From assembly GCA_937951955.1 (NCBI GenBank), contig CALGAD010000067.1, forward strand, positions 44,304-108,303: DNA of 64,000 bases, written 5' to 3'. The notes beneath the pieces were generated by a model. It worked only from the letters and a program-made list of their open reading frames with translations. It ran no database searches and was not told where the DNA came from. Below, piece by piece: positions 1 to 8,889 of the stretch. Position 1 is the stretch's first letter. Each line of letters begins with the position of its first letter. The translations under genes and the position numbers were made by a program. This DNA is from an uncultured Bacillaceae bacterium (GTDB taxonomy: Bacteria > Bacillota > Bacilli > Bacillales > Caldibacillaceae).

Positions 1-1699
1 GCAGCTGGGCAAGTCCGAATCTTTCTGCATCATAAATAATCATCACTGTCGCATTCGGAACATTGACGCCAACTTCGACAACGGTCGTCGCTACGAGAAC
101 TTGCGTATCATTGGCCGCAAAACTTTTCATTACAGATTCTTTTTCATCGGCGCCAAGTCTACCGTGCATCAAACCGATCTTATAGCGCCCCTGAAAATAC
201 TGGACGAGGCTTTCGTGGACATCAATGGCATTCTGGACATCGAGTTTATCGGATTCCTCAATTAACGGGCAAATCACATAGGCCTGCCTGCCCTTTTCCA
301 ATTCTTTTTCCATAAACGCGAGCACCTGTCCGAGCATGTTCGGCTTGGCCCACATCGTTTTAATCGGTTTCCGACCGGCGGGTAATTCGTCAATCGTCGA
401 AACATCCATCTCACCAAAGGCGGTGATGGCGAGTGTCCGCGGTATCGGTGTGGCCGTCATGAAGAGGGAATTCGGATGGATTCCTTTTTCCCTGAGGGCG
501 CGGCGCTGTTCCACGCCAAAGCGATGCTGCTCATCAGTGATGACCAACCCGAGATTGGCAAACTGGACTTCATCCTGAATTAAGGCATGGGTTCCGATAA
601 TAATCTGAACATCACCGCTCTGTAAACCCGCAAGGATTTCCTGTCGCTCTTTCCCTTTTACCGAACTTGTCAAACATTCCACCCGGACGTCAAAGGGACG
701 AAACATCTCCTGGAGCGATTCGTAATGTTGCTCTGCCAAAATTTCCGTCGGCACCATGAGCGCGCCCTGGAATCCTGCCGTAACCGCCGCATAGAGACTT
801 ATGGCGGCAACGACCGTTTTTCCGGAACCGACATCTCCCTGCAGGAGCCTGTTCATCCGGTACGGTGATTTTAAATCGATTAAAATTTCTTTGAGCACCC
901 GTTTCTGGGCATTCGTCAGCGGGAATTTTAACGACTGAATAAATTGTCTTAATGCTTCTGTATCATAACGGGTTTCCGCACCGTGCGCATTTTCCCTGTT
1001 AAATTTTCGCAACGCCTGGATTTTTAACTGGAAATGTAAAAATTCTTCATAAACGAGGCGGCGCCGGGCTTGCTTAATATCGAGGGCATTTCTGGGGAAA
1101 TGGATCGCCCGGACAGCATTTTTCATCGTATAAAGCTTATACTTCAGGCGGATTTCCCGGGGAAGACTTTCTTCGATCAAATCGGCGTACTCTTGATAAG
1201 CTGTTCTGATCCAGCGTCTCAATTGTTTTACGGTTATGCCTTCTCGCACCGAGTATATCGGTTCAAATTCAAATACCGACTCGTTATCAGTAGTAAAGCG
1301 GATATCGCTGACGGAAATTTGCTGGCGATAGCGATTCCATTTGCCGCTAATCGTAATTGGTGTATTAAAGACCAGTTTATTTTTTAGATATGGTCGGTTA
1401 AAAATAACAGCGAGGATTAAATAGCGGTCCACCTGGACTTTCACCGTTAAGCGTGACTTTTTTCGCCCGTAATAGGTGAGCGACGGTTCGCTGGCGACAA
1501 TGCCCCGAACCGTCACCCTTTCTTCGTGTTCCGCTTCGCTCAAATCACGGAGGCGGTAGTCTTCAAACCGAAACGGGAAATAAAAGAGCAAATCTTTAAC
1601 GGTCTCGATATTCAGTTCTGCCAGTTTTTTTGCAGTTTCCTCGCCGATTCCTTTGATGACGGTAACCGGTTGTTTTAGTTCGTCTTGCACTGCAATCAT
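1..1699 (-). CDS. recG: ATP-dependent DNA helicase RecG (3' end cut by window edge)
   Basis: RecG is a superfamily 2 helicase that remodels stalled forks and Holliday junctions. I read about 566 residues in one open frame; the family is usually near 680, so roughly the last 115 codons lie outside the window. Visible are an N-terminal helix-hairpin-like segment (TVIKGIGEETAKKL), an OB-fold wedge region, the Walker A motif GDVGSGKT near residue 286 and the DEQH box (TDEQHRFG) near residue 388, followed by a helicase C-terminal half containing MHGRL. The ATG at 1699-1697 overlaps the sdaAA TGA as ATGA, so the two are translationally coupled; a GTG three codons later is an alternative start. Order sdaAB-sdaAA-recG is as in B. 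subtilis. Confidence 0.95.
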   Translation of the reverse strand, partial: MIAVQDELKQPVTVIKGIGEETAKKLAELNIETVKDLLFYFPFRFEDYRLRDLSEAEHEERVTVRGIVASEPSLTYYGRKKSRLTVKVQVDRYLILAVIFNRPYLKNKLVFNTPITISGKWNRYRQQISVSDIRFTTDNESVFEFEPIYSVREGITVKQLRRWIRTAYQEYADLIEESLPREIRLKYKLYTMKNAVRAIHFPRNALDIKQARRRLVYEEFLHFQLKIQALRKFNRENAHGAETRYDTEALRQFIQSLKFPLTNAQKRVLKEILIDLKSPYRMNRLLQGDVGSGKTVVAAISLYAAVTAGFQGALMVPTEILAEQHYESLQEMFRPFDVRVECLTSSVKGKERQEILAGLQSGDVQIIIGTHALIQDEVQFANLGLVITDEQHRFGVEQRRALREKGIHPNSLFMTATPIPRTLAITAFGEMDVSTIDELPAGRKPIKTMWAKPNMLGQVLAFMEKELEKGRQAYVICPLIEESDKLDVQNAIDVHESLVQYFQGRYKIGLMHGRLGADEKESVMKSFAANDTQVLVATTVVEVGVNVPNATVMIIYDAERFGLAQL

Positions 1700-2571
1700 C
1701 CTTCACCAAATATCTCCTTTGCATATCTTCTTCCCGTTGGTGTCGCGGCCAAACCTCCTTGCGCTGTTTCTTTCAAAGCAGTCGGCATCATTTGACCGAC
1801 GCGAAACATCGCTTCAATCACTTCATCACAAGGAATCCGACTTGTCACGCCCGCTAGTGCCATATCGGCTCCGAGTAAAGCGTTGGCGGCGCCCATCGCA
1901 TTTCGTTTAATACAAGGGACTTCCACGAGTCCAGCAACCGGATCGCAAACGAGGCCGAGCATATTTTTTAATGTAATCGCCATAGCGTGAGCGGATTGAC
2001 TCGGCGTTCCTCCTGCCATCTCGACGATTGCCGCAGCAGCCATCCCGCTAGCAGATCCGATTTCCGCTTGACAGCCTCCTGCGGCTCCGGAAATAAACGC
2101 ATTATTGGCCACGACATAGCCGAAAGCACCTGCTGTAAATAAATATTCGATCATTTGCATGCGGGTCGGATTTAATTTATTTTTCACGGCAAATAATGTT
2201 CCGGGAACTACCCCGGCACTGCCCGCGGTCGGTGTCGCACAAATCCGGCCCATCGCCGCATTCACTTCATTCGTGGCCATCGCTTTACTCACCGCATCTA
2301 ATAAAAGGGTGCCGGAAAGGGTATCACCCTTCGCGATATAATCCTGCAAGAGGACCGCATCCCCTCCGGTCAGACCGGATACGGAAGTAACCCCTCTCAA
2401 CCCTTTCTCAACGGCTTCTTCCATTACCTGTAAATTTTTGTCCATCTGTTCGATCACTTCATCGCGGCTTTTGTTCATGACCTGCATTTCCCGCTCAATC
2501 ATAATTTCGCTTATTTTTTTATTTTCTTTTTCCGCCAGTTCCACTAATTCCCGCACCGTACGAAATATCAT
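1696..2571 (-). CDS. sdaAA: L-serine dehydratase, iron-sulfur type, alpha subunit
   Basis: Catalytic subunit of the two-chain [4Fe-4S] L-serine dehydratase that deaminates serine to pyruvate and ammonia. Length 291 aa, normal for SdaAA. Conserved stretches include GRICATPTAGSAG, a glycine-rich GGCQAEIGSASGMAAAA segment and CDPVAGLVEVPC; the cysteines here are the expected cluster ligands. I chose the ATG at 2571 (MIFRTVRELVEL) because GAGGGGAAT lies just upstream and it matches family N-termini; the open frame extends 16 codons further without support. The stop overlaps the recG start. Directly downstream of sdaAB in one operon. Confidence 0.96.
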   Translation of the reverse strand: MIFRTVRELVELAEKENKKISEIMIEREMQVMNKSRDEVIEQMDKNLQVMEEAVEKGLRGVTSVSGLTGGDAVLLQDYIAKGDTLSGTLLLDAVSKAMATNEVNAAMGRICATPTAGSAGVVPGTLFAVKNKLNPTRMQMIEYLFTAGAFGYVVANNAFISGAAGGCQAEIGSASGMAAAAIVEMAGGTPSQSAHAMAITLKNMLGLVCDPVAGLVEVPCIKRNAMGAANALLGADMALAGVTSRIPCDEVIEAMFRVGQMMPTALKETAQGGLAATPTGRRYAKEIFGEG

Positions 2572-2645
2572 TACGATTCCCCTCTCCTCCATTTTGGATT
2601 TTTTATCCCGCCGCAGCAAATTTATTTAAGAAAACAGTTTGATTT

Positions 2646-3308
2646 TTACTCCACAATTCTTGCAACGTGCAAAATATTTGGCAACGCAGCGATTTCCGCT
2701 AAAATTTCCTCCGCCACATTCTCATCGGTCTCGAGAACCATCAGGGCAGTCTTCCCTTTTTCCTTGCGGGAGACCTCCATATGTCCGATATTAATTTTGT
2801 TTTTTGCCAGTACACTGGCCACATTCGCGATACAGCCAAAACGATCATTATTCAGAACGACGATCGCCGGATGTTCTCCGGTCAGTTTAAGTGTAAACCC
2901 ATTAATTTCCGCCACTTCGATTTTTCCGCCGCCGATCGAAATACCGACGATTTCCACCGAATGATCTTTCGTACCGGCGATAATTTTTGCCGTATTTGGA
3001 TGATCCGGGACTTCTTTTTCAACGAAAAAGCGTACGTTCATACCGACTTCTTCTGCAATTTTTAAGGCCGAAATGATCCGTTCATCATGCGTATCAAAAC
3101 CGAGAAGGCCACCGACGATGGCCACATCCGTTCCGTGGCCGCGATACGTCTCGGCAAAGGAGCCGTAAAAATAAATATCCGCCCACTCCGGTCTTCCCCC
3201 GAGCAAACTATGCGCTACTTTGCCAATGCGAGCCGCCCCGGCAGTATGGGAACTGGAAGGACCGATCATAACTGGACCGATGATATCGAACACACTGCGA
3301 AATTTCAT
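2646..3308 (-). CDS. sdaAB: L-serine dehydratase, iron-sulfur type, beta subunit
   Basis: Partner subunit of SdaAA. 220 aa, equal to the B. subtilis protein. The N-terminal half carries the hallmark GPSSSHTAGAARIG near residue 15, and the C-terminal 70 residues form an ACT domain (KTALMVLETDENV...), the usual place for amino acid sensing. Start ATG 3308 is preceded by GGGGAGAGGAGCGG; an upstream in-frame ATG six codons earlier lacks a good site. The gap to sdaAA is 74 bp. First gene of sdaAB-sdaAA-recG; separated from fakA by a terminator. Confidence 0.96.
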   Translation of the reverse strand: MKFRSVFDIIGPVMIGPSSSHTAGAARIGKVAHSLLGGRPEWADIYFYGSFAETYRGHGTDVAIVGGLLGFDTHDERIISALKIAEEVGMNVRFFVEKEVPDHPNTAKIIAGTKDHSVEIVGISIGGGKIEVAEINGFTLKLTGEHPAIVVLNNDRFGCIANVASVLAKNKINIGHMEVSRKEKGKTALMVLETDENVAEEILAEIAALPNILHVARIVE

Positions 3309-3444
3309 CCGCTCCTCTCCCCTCAAAATTTTTCTATATGATGATCGTGCACGTATCTCCCAAGTGACTGCTCTTATTATATCTTATTATTTTGTTAATT
3401 TTAAGATACGGTTTTGACATTCCTCATTTCCGCAAAATAAAAAA

Positions 3445-3468
3445 AGAAGGGTATTTTCCCTTCCTTCT
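3445..3468 (-). terminator. Rho-independent terminator after fakA
   Basis: On the minus strand GAAGGG, a six-base loop and CCCTTC are followed by a run of eight T. It ends the yloU-fakA transcript before sdaAB. Confidence 0.85.
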
Positions 3469-3481
3469 AAAAAACAAATGA

Positions 3482-5164
3482 CTATTCAACTGATAGAATA
3501 AATGGATAAAGCGGTTGGTTCCCTTCGTGGATTTCTACTGCAACATCTGGATAGGATTCTTCCACAAATTGTTCAAGGGCCTCGACATCCACTTCGGTTA
3601 CATTTTCACCGACAAAGATTGTCAAGATTTCACTTTCATCATCGAGCATTTGTTCAATGAGTTTTTTACTTGTTTCCACAAGATCCGGACTTGTGGTGAC
3701 GATATCCCCTTCCAGAATCCCCATAAAGTCATCTTTTTTAATCGTCAAACCATCAAAGGTTGTATCGCGAACAGCAAAGGTAACCTGTCCGGATTTCACG
3801 TTTTCCATCGCTTCAGTCATCGCTTCCTGATTGCTTTCGACAGCTTCATTCGGATTGAATGCCAGGACCGCCGCTAACCCTTGCGGTACGGTTTTCGACG
3901 GAATGACGACGACTTCTTTTTCGCTCAAATCGCGAGCCTGTTCCGCAGCAAGGATGATATTTTTATTGTTCGGTAAAACGAATACCTTGCGAGCATTTAC
4001 TTCTTCAATGGCCTTGACGATATCTTCCGTGCTCGGATTCATCGTCTGGCCGCCTTCGATGACCTTTTCGACACCGACGCTTTCAAAGATTTCTTTAATG
4101 CCGCTTCCCATGGAAACGGTAACGATGGCGTATTCCTTGGCCGCTTTTTCCACCGGCATTTTAACCGGCTCTGCCTCAGCAATGTTTTCCGCTTCAAGGA
4201 TTTGGGTATGTTGCTGGCGCATGTTTTCAATCTTAAGATTGATCAATTCTCCGAAACGCTGGCCAAAATTCAATACATCCCCCGGACGTTCACTATGGAT
4301 ATGTACTTTAACAATTTCGTTGTCGGAAATGACCAGTAAGGAATCTCCAAATTGGCTAATTTCATTCCGGAATTCATCTTCCGAAAAAGGTTTCGCCAGT
4401 TTTTCATGATCAAGTTTCACCATAAATTCGGTGCAGTAGCCAAATTCAATATCTTCTGTGCTCAAATAGCTTTGCACGCTCTTATGATGCTCTTGTTTCA
4501 CTAATTGTTCCATGGAAACTTCCTTTTGCGGAGCATCCTCAAGCTGGATCCCTTTCAGCTCGGCTAAAAATCCTTCATAAACAAAAACAAGGCCTTGACC
4601 ACCGCTGTCGACGACGCCAACTTCTTTCAACACAGGCAGCAAATCAGGTGTTCGTTCCAGCGAGGCCTTCGCTTCTTTCACAAGTTCTTCCATCACCGTT
4701 ACAACATCATCTGTAAGCTCAGCAACCTCCACGGCTTTCTGAGCAGATTCCCGCGCAACGGTTAAAATCGTTCCTTCAACAGGTTTCATCACCGCTTTAT
4801 AAGCCGTTTCAACACCGGCTTGAAAAGCAGCTGCAAATTCCTTTGCGTTCAATGATTCTTTTTTCTCAATATATTTACTAAAGCCGCGAAATAGCTGGGA
4901 TAATATGACGCCTGAATTTCCTCTTGCTCCCATGAGCAAACCTTTGGATAGGGATTTACCTAATTCCCCGACATGGTCGACGAACTGGTTGCGTACTTCT
5001 TTGGCACCGGAGGACATGGATAAATTCATGTTCGTTCCGGTATCGCCATCCGGTACGGGGAATACGTTCAGGGAATCAACATATTTCGCATTCGCCGCTA
5101 AATGGTTTGCTCCTTGTTGGATCATCCTTGCAAAGAGTTTACCATCGATAACTGTTGTTGCCAC
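3482..5164 (-). CDS. fakA: Fatty acid kinase ATP-binding subunit FakA (DhaL/DegV-like)
   Basis: FakA phosphorylates exogenous fatty acids presented by FakB (DegV) proteins, giving acyl-phosphate for phospholipid synthesis. 560 aa. The N-terminal DhaL kinase domain shows NVFPVPDGDTGTNMNLSM near residues 33-50, with the aspartates that bind Mg-ATP, and GARGNSGVILSQLF near residue 80; the C-terminal part is the DegV-like FakA domain ending YPFILSVE. Start is GTG at 5164 with GGAGGAAATATT before it. It lies 16 bp after yloU, the standard yloU-yloV pairing. No fakB gene is in the window. Confidence 0.95.
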   Translation of the reverse strand: MATTVIDGKLFARMIQQGANHLAANAKYVDSLNVFPVPDGDTGTNMNLSMSSGAKEVRNQFVDHVGELGKSLSKGLLMGARGNSGVILSQLFRGFSKYIEKKESLNAKEFAAAFQAGVETAYKAVMKPVEGTILTVARESAQKAVEVAELTDDVVTVMEELVKEAKASLERTPDLLPVLKEVGVVDSGGQGLVFVYEGFLAELKGIQLEDAPQKEVSMEQLVKQEHHKSVQSYLSTEDIEFGYCTEFMVKLDHEKLAKPFSEDEFRNEISQFGDSLLVISDNEIVKVHIHSERPGDVLNFGQRFGELINLKIENMRQQHTQILEAENIAEAEPVKMPVEKAAKEYAIVTVSMGSGIKEIFESVGVEKVIEGGQTMNPSTEDIVKAIEEVNARKVFVLPNNKNIILAAEQARDLSEKEVVVIPSKTVPQGLAAVLAFNPNEAVESNQEAMTEAMENVKSGQVTFAVRDTTFDGLTIKKDDFMGILEGDIVTTSPDLVETSKKLIEQMLDDESEILTIFVGENVTEVDVEALEQFVEESYPDVAVEIHEGNQPLYPFILSVE

Positions 5165-5180
5165 AATATTTCCTCCTAAC

Positions 5181-5543
5181 TTATGGGTTGATAACCCGGA
5201 CTCCTTGCACGATAATGTTTACTGAATCAGCCACGATTCCTAAAGTATGCTCAAGAACATATTTTACCTTGGACTGAACATTATGCGCAACTTCAGAAAT
5301 TTTTGTTCCGTAGCCAACAATAATGTATAAATCGATATGGATTTCATCACCGTTTTGACGAACGACTACACCTTTTGAATAATTGTCTTTTCCTAAAATT
5401 TCACTAATTCCGTCGCGAATTTGATTTTTAGAAGCCATTCCTACTATACCATATACATCAACGGCAGCCCCGCCACAAATTTGGGCAATCGTATCGTTGG
5501 AAATTTCAATATGTCCGTACTTTGTTTTTAATTCGATGGACAT
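5181..5543 (-). CDS. yloU: Asp23/Gls24 family protein YloU
   Basis: 120 aa, full length for the Asp23 family, a group of small cytoplasmic proteins often linked to the membrane and cell-envelope stress. Conserved family features include the central GNEIHIDLYIIVGYG-like block (here GDEIHIDLYIIVGYG) and the C-terminal VNIIVQGVRV. Exact function in Bacillus is not settled. ATG 5543 has AAAGGGGGAACAG upstream. Cotranscribed with fakA, which suggests a role near fatty acid or membrane homeostasis, but that is inference. Confidence 0.92.
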   Translation of the reverse strand: MSIELKTKYGHIEISNDTIAQICGGAAVDVYGIVGMASKNQIRDGISEILGKDNYSKGVVVRQNGDEIHIDLYIIVGYGTKISEVAHNVQSKVKYVLEHTLGIVADSVNIIVQGVRVINP

Positions 5544-5627
5544 GAACTGTTCCCCCTTTACGGTTTTCAGACAAACTACGTTTATTTTACTATAAGGAAA
5601 TAAAATTTAAAAGGTTCGCTTTCTTTA

Positions 5628-5655
5628 TTAATACGAACTTATCCCCCTTTGTCAA
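5628..5655 (-). promoter_or_regulatory. SigA-type promoter of yloU-fakA
   Basis: Minus strand TTGACA (5655-5650), 16-bp spacer, TATTAA (5633-5628). The 5544-5962 gap (about 420 bp) holds this promoter and the rpmB upstream region; I see no gene in it. Confidence 0.65.
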
Positions 5656-5911
5656 GGAGAAAACGAAAAAATTCTTAAGAAGTTTAAAATTTCACGATTC
5701 AACATTTATACATAATCTGACCCGGAAACTCTTAAAATATAAACGATTTCCGTCAGCAATGCAATATGAAAACGCCAGCCCCTATTGTGTAAAAACAGTC
5801 TCTTTATTGCCCGTGTACCAATCTTCCAGGTGAGTGATTATTTTATTTATAAAATAATACACCAGGTATTCAGATATTGCATAAACCTTGATAGTGTGGT
5901 AATCTATTTTA

Positions 5912-5939
5912 GTGACTTTGTACGATCATGTAGTATGAT
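5912..5939 (+). promoter_or_regulatory. Possible rpmB promoter
   Basis: GTGACT (5912-5917), 16-bp spacer, TATGAT (5934-5939), about 10 bp before the AGGAGG of rpmB. The -35 matches only 4 of 6, so this is tentative. Confidence 0.4.
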
Positions 5940-5962
5940 TCATATAGTTAGGAGGGACAGAA

Positions 5963-6151
5963 ATGGGTAAACAATGTTTTGTTACAGGTAAAAAAGCATC
6001 CTTTGGTAATCAGCGTTCCCATGCCATGAATGCTAACCGGAGAAAATGGGGAGCGAATTTACAAAAAGTACGTATTTTGGTTGACGGAAAACCGAAACGT
6101 GTATGGGTTTCTGCCCGTGCCTTAAAATCAGGTAAAGTTACCCGTGTATAA
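5963..6151 (+). CDS. rpmB: 50S ribosomal protein L28
   Basis: 62 aa basic protein beginning GKQCFVTGKKASFGNQRSHAMN, the typical L28 N-terminus, and ending SGKVTRV. It binds 23S rRNA in the large subunit. AGGAGG lies 8 bp before the ATG. This is the first of four plus-strand genes in a mostly minus-strand window and is a single-gene unit bounded by its own terminator, as in B. subtilis, where it faces spoVM. No zinc-binding CxxC pairs are present, so this is the zinc-independent form. Confidence 0.97.
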   Translation: MGKQCFVTGKKASFGNQRSHAMNANRRKWGANLQKVRILVDGKPKRVWVSARALKSGKVTRV

Positions 6152-6156
6152 TGATT

Positions 6157-6196
6157 AAGAGGCGTTCTGACCCTTTGGGAAAGATGCCTCTTTTTT
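6157..6196 (+). terminator. Terminator after rpmB
   Basis: AAGAGGC ... GCCTCTT arms with a 22-base loop followed by TTTTTT. Confidence 0.75.
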
Positions 6197-6236
6197 ATAC
6201 TTGTCCAAAAATATGACAAACAACCGCAAAATAAAA

Positions 6237-6263
6237 TCCCCCGGAACCATATCCACCGAGGGA
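6237..6263 (-). terminator. Terminator after spoVM
   Basis: Minus strand TCCCTCGG / CCGGGGGA (8 bp with one G-U pair) with an 11-base loop, followed by TTTTATTTT. T-rich tracts on both sides mean it may also stop read-through from rpmB. Confidence 0.75.
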
Positions 6264-6298
6264 GTTTTATTTTTCATCGCTGAACCTACCTGTTGTTA

Positions 6299-6379
6299 TT
6301 ACGTTTTTTTAAACGCACTGAGAATCGCCCGGACAAAGCCTCCAAGAAATCGAGGTAGTTTAATTGTATAAAATTTCAC
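6299..6379 (-). CDS. spoVM: Stage V sporulation protein M (26 aa)
   Basis: A 26-codon gene too short for normal ORF calling. The peptide reads VKFYTIKLPRFLGGFVRAIL then SAFKKT, differing from B. subtilis SpoVM mainly by conservative changes in the second half. SpoVM is an amphipathic helix that recognises the curved forespore membrane and anchors SpoIVA for coat assembly. The helix-breaking proline (KLPRFLGG) is kept. Start is GTG at 6379 with AGGAGG nine bases upstream; an overlapping ATG is out of frame. It sits between rpmB and thiN as in B. subtilis. I could not make out a convincing SigE promoter. Confidence 0.95.
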   Translation of the reverse strand: MKFYTIKLPRFLGGFVRAILSAFKKT

Positions 6380-6481
6380 CCATCAATCCCTCCTCGGTTC
6401 TTCACACAAACTCCCTTTTTCATAGCCTATTCAACGTATCGTAATCAGTCCATCAGTTTTATAAAATGGGCAAATATCTTG

Positions 6482-7144
6482 TTAGCCGTCGCTACTCCTT
6501 ACAACCAATAATATGCCTTTCGTAAATAAAAAAGTACCACTGTCCGCAATTATTTCATTACTAATGCACAAGGTTGAACCGAAGGGGACCGATGCTTCGT
6601 GCAATGGGTATTTAAAACCTTGTAAAGTCAGATTCTCAACAGCTGGGCTTAACGGAATGAAAGATACGTAAGGCTTATCAGGAAGTTTCTGTAACGTATA
6701 TTTTCCCGGTCGCCTGATTTCAAGTATATTTGTCCGATCGATCAACTGGACGGTTCGCACACGTTCAAGATAATGGGAATTTGTGAGCAAAGAAATGTTT
6801 GCTAAAAGATGGTCCAGCCTGCCGCCGGTCGCACCGAAAATTCTGATTTGATCGGGCTTTTGTTCTAATGCTTGCCGAAACGCGATTTCCATATCCGTTT
6901 GATCTTTTTCAGCGGGAAACTTCAGAACAGGAAAGGTAGCCTGTTCCAGCGTCAATAATGCATCACGGGAGATAGAATCAAAATCACCAAGCGCGAGGTT
7001 CGGTTTGATCCCCGCATCTAGTAAATATTGCACCCCGCGATCAACACCAATCCAGAATATTTCTCCTTTATTATTCTTAAAGTTAGAGAGAGCGGGTAAA
7101 AATTGCTCCGGACCGCCCGCCACGATATGGACAATTTTTTGCAA
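6482..7144 (-). CDS. thiN: Thiamine pyrophosphokinase
   Basis: 220 aa; transfers pyrophosphate from ATP to thiamine to make the coenzyme thiamine diphosphate. Conserved sites: GDFDSIS near residue 53, KDQTDMEIAF near 80 and GATGGRLDHLLANI near 104, which form the Mg-ATP and thiamine pockets. Start is TTG at 7144, with GGGGAG eight bases upstream and only 3 bp after the rpe stop, indicating coupling to rpe. Usual distal member of the prpC-prkC-rsgA-rpe-thiN cluster. Confidence 0.95.
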   Translation of the reverse strand: MQKIVHIVAGGPEQFLPALSNFKNNKGEIFWIGVDRGVQYLLDAGIKPNLALGDFDSISRDALLTLEQATFPVLKFPAEKDQTDMEIAFRQALEQKPDQIRIFGATGGRLDHLLANISLLTNSHYLERVRTVQLIDRTNILEIRRPGKYTLQKLPDKPYVSFIPLSPAVENLTLQGFKYPLHEASVPFGSTLCISNEIIADSGTFLFTKGILLVVRSSDG

Positions 7145-7147
7145 GTC

Positions 7148-7795
7148 TTATTCTCCCCTTATTAACTGAATCGCCCGTTTCCGGTCACTTTCATTGAAGA
7201 TTGCCGAACCGGCTACTAAAACGTTAGCACCCTTTTCCACACAAAGTTTGGCCGTATCTTTATTGATACCGCCGTCGACTTCAATTTCAAGGTTTAAATC
7301 ATGTTCCTTTTTGAAACGGGCCACTTGTTCGATTTTATTCAATACCCCCGGAATGAAAGCCTGTCCACCGAATCCGGGGTTGACGGTCATTAACAGCACT
7401 AAATCAACATCGTGTAAAACGTCCCGGACCATTTCAAACGGTGTTGCCGGATTCAATACGACGCCCGCTTTAATTCCATGCTCTTTAATTTGATAAATCG
7501 TCCGGTGCAAATGCTTGCAAGCCTCTACATGAACAGAAATGATATCACTGCCAACCTTGGCAAAATCGGGAATATACTTTTCCGGTTCTTCAATCATCAA
7601 ATGAACATCAAAGGGAATGCTTGTCAAGGGACGAATGGATTCAATCACTACCGGACCGAAACTAATATTCGGAACGAAATGACCGTCCATCACGTCGATA
7701 TGAATATAGTCCGCTCCCCCCTGTTCTACATCGGTTACCTCTTTTGCTAAAATGGAAAAATCTGCTGCTAAAATTGATGGAGCTACTTTAATCAT
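7148..7795 (-). CDS. rpe: Ribulose-phosphate 3-epimerase
   Basis: 215 aa TIM-barrel enzyme of the pentose phosphate pathway interconverting ribulose 5-phosphate and xylulose 5-phosphate. Metal and catalytic residues lie in HIDVMDGHFVPNISFG (near 32), MTVNPGFGGQAF (near 137) and EVDGGI (near 173). The ATG overlaps the rsgA TGA by four bases (ATGA). Sits between rsgA and thiN as in B. subtilis. Confidence 0.97.
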   Translation of the reverse strand: MIKVAPSILAADFSILAKEVTDVEQGGADYIHIDVMDGHFVPNISFGPVVIESIRPLTSIPFDVHLMIEEPEKYIPDFAKVGSDIISVHVEACKHLHRTIYQIKEHGIKAGVVLNPATPFEMVRDVLHDVDLVLLMTVNPGFGGQAFIPGVLNKIEQVARFKKEHDLNLEIEVDGGINKDTAKLCVEKGANVLVAGSAIFNESDRKRAIQLIRGE

Positions 7796-8679
7796 TTGTA
7801 TAACCTCGTCTTTCTTTCTTGTATTTCTTCTAAAAATGTACAGTAATTTTCATAACGATATGATTGAATTTCCCCGGAAGCAACCGCTTGTTTAATCGCA
7901 CAATCCGGTTCTTTTACATGAAGACAACCGCGGAATTTACATTCTGGATACCGCTCTTTCATTTCTGGAAAATAAAGGGTCAAATCTTCCGGTTCGATAT
8001 CGGCAAAATCGAGGACGCTAAATCCTGGCGTATCCGCCACGAGACCTTCCCCGATCTCTAGCAATTCGACATGGCGCGTCGTATGTTTTCCCCTGCCGAG
8101 ATGTTTGGATATCGCCTTCGTCTCCAGCTCTAGATCCGGTCGCAAACAATTTAAGAGAGTGGATTTGCCAACCCCGGATTGACCGGCAAATACAGACACT
8201 TTGTTTTTAATATATGGGAATAACGCCTTGATTCCCCTATTTTCCCTGGCTGATGTCAAAATGACCGGATAACCGATCTTCTCATAATCTTCAATCGTTT
8301 GATAGACAAAATCCTTTTCCCCATCTTTAACTAAATCTAATTTCGTGATGATAATAATCGGTTTGATACGGGACGATTCGATTATCACTAAAAAGCGATC
8401 GAGCAATGTCCGGTTTAACTCCGGATCTGTCGCCGAGAAAACGACAAAAGCTTGATCAACGTTAGCAATAGGGGGACGGACGAGTTCATTTGTTCTTTCC
8501 TTCACTTCCAGGATATAGCCCTCGTCATTTTTTTCGACCGAAAATTCCACTTGATCCCCTACTAAAGGTGTGATCTTTTTTTTCCGAAAGAGCCCTCTGC
8601 TCCGGCATTGGTAAATTTTGTCATTACTTTTCACATAGTAAAATCCACTTAATGCCTTCATGATTCTTCCTTCCGGCAT
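7792..8679 (-). CDS. rsgA: Ribosome small-subunit GTPase RsgA (CpgA)
   Basis: 295 aa circularly permuted GTPase that checks late 30S maturation. Order: N-terminal OB fold, G4 (TKLD, near 120), G1 (GQSGVGKSTLLN, near 170), G3 (DTPG, near 216), then a zinc knuckle CKFRGCLHVKEPDC near 247-260. N-terminus MPEGRIMKALSGFYYV matches the B. subtilis protein closely, supporting the start. In Bacillus this GTPase is also a PrkC substrate, consistent with its place just after prkC. Confidence 0.97.
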   Translation of the reverse strand: MPEGRIMKALSGFYYVKSNDKIYQCRSRGLFRKKKITPLVGDQVEFSVEKNDEGYILEVKERTNELVRPPIANVDQAFVVFSATDPELNRTLLDRFLVIIESSRIKPIIIITKLDLVKDGEKDFVYQTIEDYEKIGYPVILTSARENRGIKALFPYIKNKVSVFAGQSGVGKSTLLNCLRPDLELETKAISKHLGRGKHTTRHVELLEIGEGLVADTPGFSVLDFADIEPEDLTLYFPEMKERYPECKFRGCLHVKEPDCAIKQAVASGEIQSYRYENYCTFLEEIQERKTRLYK

Positions 8680-8808
8680 AACTTCACTCCTTATATTCCA
8701 TTAAAAAATTTTCCTTCAAAATAAGCGATAGGTATGTATACTCTTATTTTATACAATTCTATAGAATAATGCATAATCGTTTCTGGATATTTTATGAATA
8801 AAAAAATC

Positions 8809-8881
8809 CCCCCATCCCGAAGATCTTGCGATAGGGATTTCGAGCATCTTCAGGAAAGATTTTGCTGAATGGGGGGATTCA
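8809..8881 (-). terminator. Elaborate terminator after prkC
   Basis: Minus strand ATCCCCCCAT pairs perfectly with ATGGGGGGAT and is followed by seven T. Inside the loop a second stem, TCCTGAAGAT with ATCTTCGGGA, forms another 10-bp helix (one G-U). It separates prpC-prkC from rsgA-rpe-thiN. Confidence 0.85.
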
Positions 8882-8889
8882 TTTCCTGT

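Noticed and set aside
6380..6480. SigE promoter before spoVM
   Set aside because: Only a partial -10 (GATACGTT) and no -35 at proper spacing.
7194..7493. Plus-strand open frames opposite rpe, rsgA, ileS, ftsZ and others
   Set aside because: They lie wholly opposite well-identified genes, have no fitting SD and no recognisable family; ordinary shadows of biased codon use.
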